Below, in pieces: positions 40,012 to 50,350 of a DNA stretch of 64,000 nucleotides (position 1 is the stretch's first letter; every line of letters begins with the position of its first letter). The notes beneath the pieces were generated by a model. That model worked only from the letters and a program-made list of their open reading frames with translations, did not search any database and was not told the origin of the DNA. Both the position numbers and the translations under genes were made by a program. Where the stretch lies: the NCBI GenBank assembly GCA_963281255.1, contig OY725489.1, positions 124,001 to 188,000 on the forward strand. Reading direction: 5' to 3'. Origin of the DNA: Aphrocallistes beatrix (lineage: Eukaryota; Porifera; Hexactinellida; Sceptrulophora; Aphrocallistidae).

Positions 40012-43000
40012 TCATGCCTCCGCGCTGTTGCTAGGTGTGATGACAGGGCGCCACATTTGCGCGCCACATTCCAGCGCCTCTCTATACTTAGCCTCGAGAA
40101 TGGAATTCTCCTTCTGGAGTTTGCTGATGTTGAGGTTTATCATCTTTATCTTCAGAGACCTCTCATGGAGCTCAGACTCTAATTCTCCAACTCGAGTGGA
40201 CAGTTTCAGTTTCTCGCTGAGGATGTTCTGGTGGACCGAGTCAGCTGTTTCCTTCCAGCGCCGCTCTTTCTCCAGTGTCACCTGCAGCTGTGCTATCCTA
40301 TCCTCCAGCTCAAGGACACTTTTTTCACACCTCCCTTTCTCCTCGGACACCTTGACGAGGGAGCCCTTCAGCTTAGTGAGAGACTTCTGCTGCCTGTTTT
40401 CTAGGCGCCGATTCGAGTCCTCTAACTCCACCTCCGTGAAAGACAGCTTGCCTAAAATAGAATTCTATTTATAGAACAAACAGATTTAGTGTCTCAGAGT
40501 CTAAATAGCTTATTTTCATGGATATAATCTAAGCAGAGGAGTTCTAAATTTAGACTCATACCTAGCAAGCTGACGATGTCTCCCTGCATTGTGTCGCAAG
40601 TGGTCTGGATGGTCTTGTAGCCACTCTGCCACTTCTTACACTTCTCGTGCTCTCTCACGGTTCTGGCACGTTCTGACTTCAGAGCAGACCTAGTTTCCGC
40701 AATGGACTGTTGGAATGTTGTAAATTGTGTCTCGTTGTGTCGCTCTTTGTCCTTGAAGTGGTCCAACGACTCACGCAGCAGGTCACATTCCTTTCTCAGC
40801 AACTGGTTGTCCAGTTTCTCATCGGAGTATTTAGCCTTGTATTTCTCAAGGAGAGAGTTACATTCCAAATCCCGTTCCTGTTGTCCGAGAGCTGTGCTAT
40901 GCTCTTGCTCCAGCTGAGCGAGAGTGTCAGTCAGCTGACTCAGTTCCAGTTCCAGTTCCGATTTCTTCTCATCGGAGAGTTCCTTCTCTCTGGAGAGGAG
41001 AGAATGTGTCGCTTGCAGGCGTTCCAGCTCCATTTGTCGTTGGTTTACAAGTGTGTCCATCCGTGCCACTTCTCTCTCGCGCATGCTCAAAGTATGAGTG
41101 AGCCCTTCGAGGGATTTCTGAGAACCAATCAGCTTTGAGTTCACCTCGCTCAGTTCCTGTTTCAAACTTCTCAGTTCCAATTCCAACTGCGCATTCCTAT
41201 CTTCCACTTGGTTTCTATGTCTCAGTTCCCTCTCCAGATCAGCTGACCGCTTCGTTAGTTCCAGTTTCAGTTTGTCACACTCGGAGGCGAGGACTGGCAC
41301 CTTTCCTGATTGATCGCTTCTCCTCAAGGTGTCAATTTCTATATTTAGAACCTCCACTTGAGAATTGAGCGCGTTTTTTGACAATTCGAGGAATTCGATG
41401 GTTTTCTTGCTCCCGGCGCACTCAGTGGCCAGGCTAGTCTGCAGTTTGTGGATTTTCTCTTCAGCCAATCGGCGCTCGTACATTGCTTGCTCTTGGAATG
41501 CGCGCACTTCTTCTGCGCGGGCTGCCAGCTGTTGCGACAAGTGCGCCACTTCTGAGGTGCGAGAGCGACACTCCTGATTGGCTGAGCCCAGCTCTGGTTT
41601 GAGCTGACTCAGTTCTTGCGCTGCGTGGGAGTGCTTGTCTCGTAGCGAATCAAAAGCTTGCGATTTCGCACTCAGCTGACCAGTCAATTGCTCAAGTTCC
41701 GATTTATATCTGTGGCACAACTCAGACAGTTTTGACACCTCATCCTTCCCATTCTCCACTTCCTGCATAATCAGCTGATTATCCTCCTTCACAGCTGACA
41801 GTTCTGTATTCAAATCAGAAATCTTGCATTCCAATTCCATATTCCGTCGTCCGGATTTCCCCTTGTACTCAGCTAGATTTTCGTTTAAAGTTTGTTTTTC
41901 GTTTTCTAATTCGGACAACCGGGACAGCAAATCAGTATTATAGACCTCCACCTCCTCTCTCTCCTTCTCGATACTCTCTAGCGACTGTCTCAGCTGGTTA
42001 GTTTCAGTTTCAATTTGACTTTTCACACCTTTATCCTCGCTCACTTTCCTTTTCAGACCAATCAGCTCTTCTTCCGAAGTTCTGAACCTCTGTTCATAAT
42101 TCAAAGTCAGCTGTTCTATTTCCAGATTTTTCTGAGTCATAACTCGCTTGAGACGATCTACCTCTGCATCCATGGTCTCACTCATTTTGGAACTGGAACT
42201 GTTGTATAGTTCCAGTTTGTCCTGCAGAGATCTGATCTCTTCTCTCCCGCGCCTAATTGTGTCCTGAAGCGACACATTCAGGTCCTGGGCGTGGAGTAAC
42301 ACCTCCTCTTTGTGTGCCACCTGGTGCTTCAACTTCTCGATCTCAATCTCGTACGTGCTGAACTGGAGCTCGTGTTTTTGTTTACTTTTCTCTTCTGTCA
42401 ACATAAACAACTCTGTCTGCGAGCTCAGTTTCTTCTTGGATTCTTGCAACACCTCCACATCCTGTCTCAAAGTCGCCACTTCCCCTCTGAGGTGTTTAAT
42501 CATCTCATCTCGACGCCGACAGCCATCTTCCGCCGTTCTCACCTGTACTTTCAGTTCCGTTTTCTCTCTGCTAATGGAACTAACTCGTCCTTTCTCAGAA
42601 TCGAGCAGAGACGCGTTTTTATTGGTTGCTTGCTCTAGTTCCAATTTCAAACGCTGGACAGCTGACTCTAGTTCCGATTTCTCACTTTGGACATTCTCTA
42701 AACTGCCCTTGAGTGAGCTCATGGATTGGGAGATGGATTCGTTCTCATTTCTCAGCTGCTTAATGTGTCCTTCTTGTGTCGCGTGGAGGGTTTCTGTGGA
42801 GGTGGAGTGGCTCTTGACAAGTTGCCGCAACTTCACAATTTCTTTCTCGTACTGAGAGGCCTGGACTGATAACTGATGTTTCAGTTCAGACTTTTCTTCT
42901 TCGATTTTTTCGCTCAGACTTCTAAGCTCTTTTAAGTGAGACTCCTCAACTAAGGACACATCCTTGTAGACTCTGCCACTCCTGACTGCCATTTTCCCTG

Positions 43001-43810
43001 CCACTGTGTCGTAGTCTAGCTTGCCACTAGCGATGGCTTCCTCCACGGCTATCAGCTGTTCTGACAGCTGTTGCTGCTTAGTGGTCGGAGAGTGACGTCT
43101 TCTAATCTCAAGTTTAGCTCCGTCCAGTTCCTGGCGAAGAGAGGACACTTTTGTGTCGCGTTGTGACACTTCCACTTTCAGCCTCTGCTGCTCTTTCAAG
43201 AGGTGTGAAACAATCTCGTGAACCCCAGCCCCTGATAGGTGCTGGAGACCCTCCGAGGAGACCAGTTTACGCGCCGTAACTGCCTCTCCATACCAAGCCT
43301 CCTTCTCTGTCTCTAGCTCCACTACCTATAAAATGGACCAATCAAATCGCTCAATTAATCGAGATGTTAAGAAGCATAATGGATCATTGGAAGTAAAGTT
43401 TCCCTGAATCATCCGTAATTATTAAAACAAATAAATAAACAAACAAACAAACAAATAAACAAACAAATAGCAACCTGTTGCTTCAAGGCTTCGTTCTCAA
43501 CTTCCAGTTCTCTAGAGAGTTTGTCCCGCTGTTCGCTGAGAGATCTGATGTGAGAGACGTAGCTCTCCACTGCTTGCATCTCATCCCTGGTCTGCTCGCG
43601 GAGAGTGACACTCTCTCCTTGCGCCTTTCTAAGCGATTCCTCCGTGCGACACAATTTCCGCCACAAATGGCGGAGTTTAAACTCGTCACTAGCGGACAAG
43701 GCGAGCCCATCAGTCAGAAAGCAATCAGTGATTTGTTGTAGTTCATCAGGCGCATTCCCGCGACGGGGACTGGTTACTAGGGTAGGAATCTTAGATTTGC
43801 GACTTGTCAT
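40012..43810 (-). CDS. Long coiled-coil protein, three exons
   Basis: Exons 43810-43475, 43325-40562 and 40451-40012 join in frame (ALKQQ/VVELETEKEAW and SLLG/KLSFTEVELED) to about 1,180 residues. The start is ATG 43810 (MTSRKSKIPTLVTS), with a short basic/proline N terminus followed by HLWRKLCRTEESLRKAQGES. From about residue 75 to the end it is heptad coiled coil rich in E, L, K, Q and S (EELIGLKRKVSE; ELSQLTDTLAQLEQEHSTAL). No motor, membrane or enzymatic domain is seen. It could be a centrosomal, basal-body or ciliary-rootlet type protein. I do not recognise a specific ortholog. It lies head-to-tail with DNAH10, about 220 bp upstream of it. Intron 1 contains a CAAA microsatellite (43430-43470). 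Confidence 0.85.
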
Positions 43811-43893
43811 CACTCATTAGGCGCCAAATCGATACAAATCTATTTTTAAACTGAAAAATAAATATCATATTGATCTATTACAGGAAATTTAAG

Positions 43894-44176
43894 GGGGATG
43901 CCTAATTTCCGAGACGGGACGTCCCGTCCCGGAAATTAGGTACCTTTTCTGCCCCGTCCCGGAGATTAGGCATCTTGACTCGTCCCGTCCAGGAAATTAG
44001 GCATCTTAACCCGTCCCGTCCCGGAAATTAGGTACCTTTTCTGCCCCGTCCCGGAGATTAGGCATCTTGACTCGTCCCGTCCAGGAAATTAGGCATCTTA
44101 ACCCGTCCCGTCCCGGAAATTAGGTACCTATATTTTTCAGGATGGTCCCGTCCCGTCCCGGAGATTAGGCATGCCC
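43894..44176. mobile_element. hAT-like MITE of GTCCCGTCCCGG units
   Basis: Inverted ends GGGGATGCCTAATTTCCG and CGGAGATTAGGCATGCCC, flanked by the 8 bp duplication AATTTAAG (43886-43893, 44177-44184). The interior is tandem units with GTCCCGTCCCGGAAATTAGG. It is the full-length form of the element nested in the composites at 14851 and 32464, and lies about 80 bp upstream of the coiled-coil gene. Confidence 0.85.
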
Positions 44177-44217
44177 AATTTAAGTGAGTTGAACAAATAA
44201 AATACTAACAATAGGAA

Positions 44218-45120
44218 TCAACAAGAAAATATCTGCAAACAGAATTTTTGATGAAAACACGCAACAACCAATTTCAGATTGTTAATGAGAGCGACTCCTT
44301 GAGGGTAATAAACCTCTCCAACTTCATTGCTAGAATCGCCGAGGATGTGGAGAAGTGCTCCTTCGTTTGAGAATACTTTGACTTGGCTGGTCTTCGGATC
44401 ACTGATAATTAAATTCTTACTAGAATCGAGACAGAAAAAGTAGGCGCATGTCACCTGTCCTTCCATATCACCCCGTGGGATCATAGATCGAATCTTGTCT
44501 CCGGTGTGAGAGAACACGTGTACGCAGAGAGCGTCTTTATTGCTGAGAACGTACACTTCTTCTGGAGTTAGCTTAACGTCTACGGGATGTGTCATGGAGT
44601 GGTGTAAAATGTGTCGATGATAGTGGAGGCTGCAATCGAGAATTATAATACGATTATTAACTTCATCAGTAATGAAGATTTCGCCGTTGGAAGAGACAGT
44701 GAGTCCATTTGGACCGTTAAATTCCCCAATTTTAGACCCTTTGCAACCAACTTTAGTAACAAACCGGTGGTCTACTGCCATTTTGAAGTGGAGCAGATAA
44801 TGTCCTATCGCATCTGTCAAGTAGATATTATCTCCATGGATCGCAATACCCCATAAATAGCTCATGTACTTATGTGTGAAAGTTTCTAAGAATTCACCAG
44901 AATCAGAAAAGATAGAAACGCGTGAGTTTAATCCTTCTGCAATATATATTCTGCTGGTGGTTGGGTCAATAGCGACACCACTAGGAGATATGTCGCTACA
45001 GGTTCTGCCACGTTTCTCCACGGCTACTAGATGGCCCAATTCTTGATAAGGGGTGTCAGCTGGTACTTCGAAGTGGCTGGTTTCTACAAATTGTGGTACA
45101 TCAGGAAGTTGAACTGCCAT
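44218..45120 (-). CDS. NHL-repeat protein without a coiled coil (copy B)
   Basis: A 300-residue intronless frame. The ATG at 45120 gives MAVQLPDVPQFVETSHF. Six NHL blades fill almost the whole protein: SPSGVAIDPTTSRIYIAEGL, YLWGIAIHGDNIYLTDAIGH, NGPNGLTVSSNGEIFITDEV, THPVDVKLTPEEVYVLSNKD, FFCLDSSKNLIISDPKTSQV, YYPQGVALINNLKLVVACF. There is no coil, RING or signal peptide; probably a cytosolic propeller. It is related to, but clearly distinct from, the NIQE-NHL group downstream. Confidence 0.85.
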   Translation of the reverse strand: MAVQLPDVPQFVETSHFEVPADTPYQELGHLVAVEKRGRTCSDISPSGVAIDPTTSRIYIAEGLNSRVSIFSDSGEFLETFTHKYMSYLWGIAIHGDNIYLTDAIGHYLLHFKMAVDHRFVTKVGCKGSKIGEFNGPNGLTVSSNGEIFITDEVNNRIIILDCSLHYHRHILHHSMTHPVDVKLTPEEVYVLSNKDALCVHVFSHTGDKIRSMIPRGDMEGQVTCAYFFCLDSSKNLIISDPKTSQVKVFSNEGALLHILGDSSNEVGEVYYPQGVALINNLKLVVACFHQKFCLQIFSC

Positions 45121-45546
45121 TTCTGTCACAAGAATATCCAAATAGATTTCTTAGAGAATAAAATCGCTATTTTTATGAACACTTAAGGTTAATATCATTG
45201 GCACTATAGGCTATCTATCTGCCATCATAAAATAGATTTATTTTAACGAAGATTATTAATACTCAATAATAATACCTGAAATTTCAATATTCCTCAAACA
45301 CTCAATTTAATTTGTTCTGAGCCCGAGTACCAGCACAAGGTAAGTACACCTTGCCTATACGAACTACTCCAAATTTTTGCACTAACGATCTCGTTAACTT
45401 CACCGTCCTTGGTGCCAACCTAGAAATTTTACAAACAACTCCCAAAGTACAGTTACACTAAAGATGCAGTATGGTAATATAAGCGTGCTATTTCCCCGAG
45501 ATTTCGCATCCAATGAGGGACAGAATAAGATAATCAAACACTATGA

Positions 45547-45998
45547 CAGTGGTTCTCAACCTTTCAAGGTCCGTGGCCCCCCTACCGAGACCCTCAGTAC
45601 CCGTGGCTCCCTGCCCTTCAATAGAAAAACGTAGATTTCGTTTTAACGTATTTACGTTCTATTATTTTATTCGCCACGCGAGACTGGCAAGCAAAAGACT
45701 CAAAGCCAAAGCTACTAAATATATGTGAAAACAGTATGCAAGATTAAATACAGTAGAACTCGGTTAGTACGTCCCCTCCGCGCGAAGCGGAAAAAGTACG
45801 TACTAACCGAGTTGATATTACATAGGAATCTATATAATAAATAAATTTTGGTTCAGAGAAATGAGTACATACTAAGCCGAATTACTTCTTATCCCGAGTA
45901 CGTACTAACCGAGTTCTACTGTAGTTAGTTTCAATTGGACAGTATGTTTGAGTCAATTCTTAAACATAGCCCCCGGTGATGGTGGTTGAGAAACGCTG
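45547..45998. mobile_element. hAT-like MITE (CAGTGGTTCTCAACC family)
   Basis: Ends CAGTGGTTCTCAACCTTTC and GGTTGAGAAACGCTG. The 8 bp duplication CACTATGA is at 45539-45546 and 45999-46006. It carries a pogo-like MITE inside (45751-45921). A sister copy is at 62220-62607, at the same site of the duplicated MBL gene. Confidence 0.88.
45751..45921. mobile_element. Pogo-like MITE nested in a hAT MITE
   Basis: TIR CAGTAGAACTCGGTTAGTAC and its inverted copy, TA on both sides, 171 bp. Related elements are at 49096-49180 and 62423-62533. Confidence 0.8.
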
Positions 45999-46124
45999 CA
46001 CTATGAGAACACAGAAGAGTTAAACGCTACTATATATAAAATGGCACATCATGGCTCTGCCACTCATGGAAACATCCTTCACTATTTGTATCGAATACAA
46101 CCAAAGTCCGAATATAATAGTTTG

Positions 46125-46372
46125 CGAGCCTGTGGGCCGGAAATCTTGGCAGGACTCCCCGCGATGACAACCGAGACGATGTTTTTAATTGTCACGAAGT
46201 ACCATTTAAGGAATATTTGAGAAAATAGAACTTTGTTAGTTTTCACTTATTTGTGTTTGCAGAAACTCACTTTTTGTTTATAGTTAGTAACTTACAAAGC
46301 TGGACAAAAATATTTATGTGTGCATCTTGCGGGCCGAATAATTTAATTGCGGGCCGCGATTACAAATTGTGG
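46125..46372. repeat. Dispersed repeat module R (GCGGGCCG-rich), copy 1
   Basis: Runs from TTGCGAGCCTGTGGGCCGG to GCGGGCCGCGATTACAAATT. Other copies: 57880-58620 (interrupted by the Helitron-like insertion) and 62727-62975. It supplies the empty site TTTGTTTATAGTTAGTAACT for that insertion. Confidence 0.75.
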
Positions 46373-46384
46373 CATGGATAGTAC

Positions 46385-46470
46385 TTCCTCTCCAAAGTGA
46401 GATCCGATCCCGATCCTAATTTTAAAAAGGATCTTTCGATCATGGATCGAAAGGTCCTAATGCCCTAATT
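46385..46470. repeat. GATC-rich repeat joined to an NHL gene fragment
   Basis: GATAGTACTTCCTCTCCAAA at 46377-46400 is a piece of the NIQE-NHL coding sequence (compare 47880). It is fused to GATCCGATCCCGATCC-type sequence. Longer GATC-rich copies occur at 53165-53520, 59110-59520 and 63545-63870. Confidence 0.55.
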
Positions 46471-46553
46471 GAGACACAAAACTTCCTTTTGGGCTCTGCG
46501 GTTTATGAATTTATTTAGAAAAGTCTCATTTTGCTAAAAATAGAGGTGTTAAA

Positions 46554-46663
46554 CAGGGTTGGGTTCAAGTACAATTGTACTTAGTACTTCTGCACTTAAG
46601 TACATTTTTTGAGTACTTGTACTTGTACTTAAGTACTTACAGAAGTACTTGAACCCAACCCTG
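46554..46663. mobile_element. Short hAT-like MITE with GTACTTAAGTAC palindromes
   Basis: TIRs CAGGGTTGGGTTCAAGTAC and GTACTTGAACCCAACCCTG, with target duplication GTGTTAAA/ATGTTAAA (one mismatch). The corresponding position in the other duplicated units (50011, 53605, 59619, 63965) lacks it, so those are empty sites. Confidence 0.85.
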
Positions 46664-46680
46664 ATGTTAAATTGTGTCAC

Positions 46681-46984
46681 CTTGCAGGTACTGTCGGAGT
46701 TCCTCGAGGTAGGAAGTGTCGCCGGTGTGAACAAGTTGTCGCTCTCTGTCCAGTCCCTCTGCCAGTGCCATCTGAGTGGGCCTCACAGTGCAGTAGAGAC
46801 TGTTCGCGTGGATCACACTCACGGGGTCTATCAGCTCCTGAGGCCCAATCGCCCAACCCACTTTCCATCCAGTCACGGAGAATATCTTCCCTGCGGAGTG
46901 AACGGTTAGTGTCCTGTCCCACATGCCATCCAGACATGCCATTCTCGCCTGCTGTAACCCGTCAAACACGTTGAACTCGTATAC
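46681..46984 (-). pseudogene. Orphan kynurenine-aminotransferase exon, unit 1
   Basis: One 304 bp exon with intact splice sites (acceptor AACGCAG/GTATACG, donor CTGCAAG/GTGACA). It encodes YEFNVFDGLQQARMACLDGM, then the PLP-lysine motif HSAGKIFSVTGWKVGWAIGP, then the helix ending YLEELRQYLQ. This is the centre of a KYAT1/KYAT3-type aminotransferase. No other exon of the enzyme is in the window, so the piece cannot make an enzyme by itself. It could still be spliced to flanking exons. It is repeated four more times to the right. Confidence 0.8.
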
Positions 46985-47252
46985 CTGCGTTAGCCAATCA
47001 GATTAACGGAGAACATTCCAAGGATCCAGAATTTAGGAAAGTCATATTCTGCTAAAATAGAGAGTAAGCTGATGTTATCGACCTAATTAGCCAATCAAAA
47101 ACAAGCATTTTCACACCTTTAAAAATAGATTAAATATCTCTAAGCACTTTGCCTTGTAGCACACTAACAACAACAAATTAAACATTCAAATAAATCAAAT
47201 TTACTTACAATTCTATAATTAGAAAATAACAGAAAACAACTAAATAAACATT

Positions 47253-48506
47253 TTAGAACAATTGTAAACAATAATTAGGATTATCAGACAATACAAACAA
47301 AATGCCAGAATTAGAAATGGCAATACCACGTGGATACATGAATTCTCCTTTCCCGTTCCCTTCTCTTCCAATGGTGTGGAGGAGCTCCCCGGAGTTTGAG
47401 AGTATCTTGATGGCATGGTGTCCCCTGTCACTAACGAGGATATTCTGTTCAGAGTCCAGACAGAAGAACCAAGGACTCCGTACCAAACATCTCAGATCTT
47501 CTCCCTGAGACACGCAGGAGGTAAGGAGGTCTCCACTTCTGGAGAAGAAGTGGATGCAGTTGGGACTCTCGTCTAATACCACCACTTTATCTGTCGTTAG
47601 TTTCACTTCATGAGGTTCTGATAGCGATCCTTGTCCGATAGTCTGTTTGTATTGTAGGAGGTTAGAGAACACGGATACTCTGTGTTCCAATTGGTCAGCT
47701 ACAAACACGTCTCCATTACAGTCCACACTTAATCCCCGTGGATTATACAGCTGTCCTTCATTATTCCCCAAACCACCAGCTCTGTTGAGTAGTTGGTGGC
47801 TGTTCTTACAGAACTGGAATAGCGTGTGATAGTCTGTTACGAGGATGTGATTATCAGTGACTGATATTCCCCAAGGATAGGATAGTACTTCCTCTCCAAA
47901 GTGAGATAGGAACTCTCCTTGGAAGGACAGTACCTGTACGCGACTGTTCCAACAATCCGCTATATAAACCTTCTCATTCACTTCGTCTAGAGACAGTCCC
48001 CTACCATTAAGCTGTTTATCACCTTTCCCTTCCGTCCCAGCGGTTAGGATGGGTTGTGTCTTTTGAGAGTAATGTGGTGCTTCCAGCTGGACTACCTCCC
48101 CGAACTGCTCTATCTGGGTCTGAAGGAGGGAGAGGGTGGGACAGGAGAAGGAGAGGTTGGGGAGTGGGGTGGGAACACACAGCTGCTGCTTGTACTCTTC
48201 GTACACGAGTCCTGCTTGCTCGTGAGCGGGGAGGTTGATGTTCACTTTACTCATTTCATTCAGATGCAGCTGAGTTTGATCCAACTCTTCGATGGCTGCG
48301 ACACGAGTGGACTCTTTGTTGTGGAAATCATCGCGAAGATGTGCCACTACTTGGCAGAGAGTGTCTCTCCTCTCGATCAGCTGATCGATCAGGCCATTCA
48401 ATGTGTCCGTGATTCGCGCGGCGATGCGATCGAAATGCGCAATTGTGTCGTAAGGGACAATTTCTTGAATATTTTCTTGAATATTTTCTTGAATATTGGT
48501 TGCCAT
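47253..48506 (-). CDS. NIQE-NHL propeller protein, unit 1 (C1)
   Basis: A 417-residue intronless frame from ATG 48506. The N terminus is MAT followed by three NIQE repeats and IVPY. Residues about 25-150 are a coil (IAARITDTLNGLIDQLIERR; EELDQTQLHLNEM) as in TRIM coiled coils. Residues about 160-417 are six NHL blades ending NYCLQLF. No RING or B-box is present. It differs from C2 mainly at two spots per blade: LSYPWG, LYNPRG, LSEPHE, VRSPWF, MYPRG, and ADQLEH, LDESPN, SDRGHH. Likely a cytosolic oligomeric binding propeller. An X-box lies about 103 bp upstream, at 48609-48622. It is intact. Blade 2 lacks two codons present in C2 (TDYH against TDHGNH). Confidence 0.88.
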   Translation of the reverse strand: MATNIQENIQENIQEIVPYDTIAHFDRIAARITDTLNGLIDQLIERRDTLCQVVAHLRDDFHNKESTRVAAIEELDQTQLHLNEMSKVNINLPAHEQAGLVYEEYKQQLCVPTPLPNLSFSCPTLSLLQTQIEQFGEVVQLEAPHYSQKTQPILTAGTEGKGDKQLNGRGLSLDEVNEKVYIADCWNSRVQVLSFQGEFLSHFGEEVLSYPWGISVTDNHILVTDYHTLFQFCKNSHQLLNRAGGLGNNEGQLYNPRGLSVDCNGDVFVADQLEHRVSVFSNLLQYKQTIGQGSLSEPHEVKLTTDKVVVLDESPNCIHFFSRSGDLLTSCVSQGEDLRCLVRSPWFFCLDSEQNILVSDRGHHAIKILSNSGELLHTIGREGNGKGEFMYPRGIAISNSGILFVLSDNPNYCLQLF

Positions 48507-48608
48507 TGCTTAGGACTTTGGAAGAATCTTGTTGAATAGAAATATTATACTTTAACTAAGACACAATCTATATTGTATGTAATATGAGAATACCAATTTA
48601 CGTCAATG

Positions 48609-48622
48609 GTTGCTATGGAAAC
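48609..48622. promoter_or_regulatory. RFX X-box upstream of NHL C1
   Basis: GTTGCTATGGAAAC fits the RFX consensus RYYNYY-N2-RRNRAC, 103-116 bp upstream of the ATG. The same 14-mer is at 51724-51737, 55387-55400 and 55944-55957. Confidence 0.6.
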
Positions 48623-49095
48623 TACTGTAAAGTTAGGGAATTTACTGATTGGCTAAGCAAGTTGTTGGAAATACTTGTATGTTGTTATTCTAATTTATGT
48701 ATTGTGGATGAGAGCCATTCTTTCTGACATGGTTGCTATGGTAGGTTAGTTGTTGTGTTGATTAACCACTTACAATTCCTTTGCAACTCATTTCCTTTTT
48801 CAACAGCTTCTGATACTAGAAAAAATTCTGAAAGTTTAAAAATAGATCCTCCATAAATATTTATAGATTGAAAGTGTAACAATTTGAGGATATAGAAAAA
48901 ACTTGTCTCTCCTGGTAAACACTTTCCCAATAAAATCATTGTAAAAACCATCCCGTATTTGAAAACTTTAAAATAAAATTAAATGAATTTATGCACGTAA
49001 AATATGATTATAGACGTTTAAAAATCAGGAAGATGCGAAATTTGGTGAAAATCAAAGTATTAAATTTTGCAGGAGCGCGGATACTGAGATACATA

Positions 49096-49180
49096 CAGTA
49101 GAACTCGGTTAGTACGTACTCGGGATAAGACGTACTTTTTTTCCCTTCCCGGAGGGGTACGTCTTATCTGAGTTCTACCG
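49096..49180. mobile_element. Pogo-like MITE, 85 bp
   Basis: TIR CAGTAGAACTCGGTTAGTAC against ATCTGAGTTCTACCG, TA on both sides. Confidence 0.7.
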
Positions 49181-50021
49181 TACATACAAATGGACGGACG
49201 TGGTACTGCCGTCTTTGCTATAAGGACAGCTCTCACACAAACTTCACTTAAATGGAACCTAAATTTAGCATTCAAATCCTCTGGACTGATTTTGGACAGA
49301 AAGGTCACCGCTTAATCGAGGCAAAATGTCCTCTGACCGATGTGAGCCTATTAAGCGGAGTCGACTGTATATGCGATATATCTACCCTCACTCCAGATTC
49401 ACAGAAGACAGTATTGCAACTAAACTAGCGCATACTCGAATTAACATTGCGTAGCTGAGGCAGAGTGAAGAGTTCGAGAGTGCTAGGAGGTCCGTTGTAT
49501 GCTCCTACGGAAACCTTTGGGACCTAGAGCCACTGAAACTCTATTTATAGTCCAATCAAATACCTGCGTTGCCATTTCATGAACAAAGTTCATAGATTTG
49601 AACAAAAGTCCTGATTTGATCAATGAGAAGTTTTGAGTTGTGGCAAGAACTTGGCATGAATATGTGGCTGTGTGGCATTAACAAGCTAAACAGTCCATCT
49701 GGAACACTGACCACCACCAAACCACAGATGTGTCGACCTGTAGCGACACAATGGCATAGTGGAGAAGACGGGAGTTCCTCTGAGTCAATCTTTCTGACCA
49801 ATGAGAAGCAGCGTTCACTGACTTACAGACAGGGTGAGGTGTTCGGAAATCCAACTAAGGAGCATTTCAGTTGGTTAAAATGGTGACACTTCTGGAACTG
49901 TTAAAGTCGGGAGTAAAAGCGAGTAGATGGAGACACAAAGTGTCTCCATGGTCTCTGCTGTTTATGAACTTGTTTAGAAAAGTCTCATTTTGCTAAAAAT
50001 AGAGGTGTTAGATTGTGTCGC

Positions 50022-50182
50022 CTTGCAGGTACTGGCTGAGTTCCTCGAGGTAGGAAGTGTCGCCGGTGTGAACAAGTTGTCGCTCTCTGTCCAGTCCCTC
50101 TGCCAGTGCCATCTGAGTGGGTCTCACAGTGCAGCAGAGACTGTTCGCGTGGATCACACTCACGGGGTCTATCAGCTCCTGA
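50022..50182 (-). pseudogene. Truncated kynurenine-aminotransferase exon, unit 2
   Basis: Only the 3' half of the exon remains (QELIDPVSVIHANSLCCTVR to QYLQ). The PLP-lysine half is deleted and replaced by the downstream junction ACCTAAATAGAAAAAAAACA. The donor has mutated from GT to GC. Confidence 0.75.
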
Positions 50183-50350
50183 CCTAAATAGAAAAAAAAC
50201 AAGCATTTTCACACCTTTAAAAATAGATTAAATATCTCTAAGCACTTTGCCTTGTAGGACACTAGCAACAACAAATTAAACATTCAAATAAACAAATTTA
50301 CTTACAGTTCTATAATTAGACAATAATAGAAAACAAACAAAATAAATATT

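Larger units (their letters stand above)
45285..46135 (+). pseudogene. Decayed secreted MBL-fold gene fragment, copy 1, split by a hAT MITE
   Basis: Pieces match the fuller copy at 61083-62725. 45285-45337 encodes NIPQTLNLICSEPEYQHK followed by a GTAAGT donor. 45385-45546 encodes an MBL-like stretch with one frame break (VNFTVLGANLE, then MQYGNISVLFPRDFASNEGQ). After the MITE at 45547-45998, sequence resumes with KMAHHGSATHGNILHYLY, where the HHGS pair is typical of ComEC/Rec2-like MBL folds. The metal-binding HxDxDH half is deleted here. Confidence 0.65.
48507..50020. other. Spacer between duplicated units 1 and 2
   Basis: Holds the conserved NHL 5' flank (48540-48680) with its X-box, a pogo-like MITE (49096-49180), a half pogo-like end (about 49282-49375, AAGCGGAGTCGACTG) and a remnant of the receptor-exon edge (49884-49930, CACTTCTGGAACTGTTAAAG). 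A two-strand open region at 49577-49886 has no recognisable product. I see no other gene. Confidence 0.5.

Noticed and set aside
42310-42855. Plus-strand 181-residue frame opposite the coiled-coil gene
   Set aside because: Antisense of glutamate/leucine-rich heptads gives serine/leucine/phenylalanine-rich shadow protein; no independent support.
48054-48539. Plus-strand frames of about 160-175 residues repeated in each NHL unit (also 51146-51640, 54786-55313)
   Set aside because: Exact antisense of the NHL coil and NIQE repeat; duplicated only because the sense gene is.
49577-49886. Open frames on both strands between units 1 and 2
   Set aside because: No recognisable domain, no splice sites or paralog support; not called as a gene.
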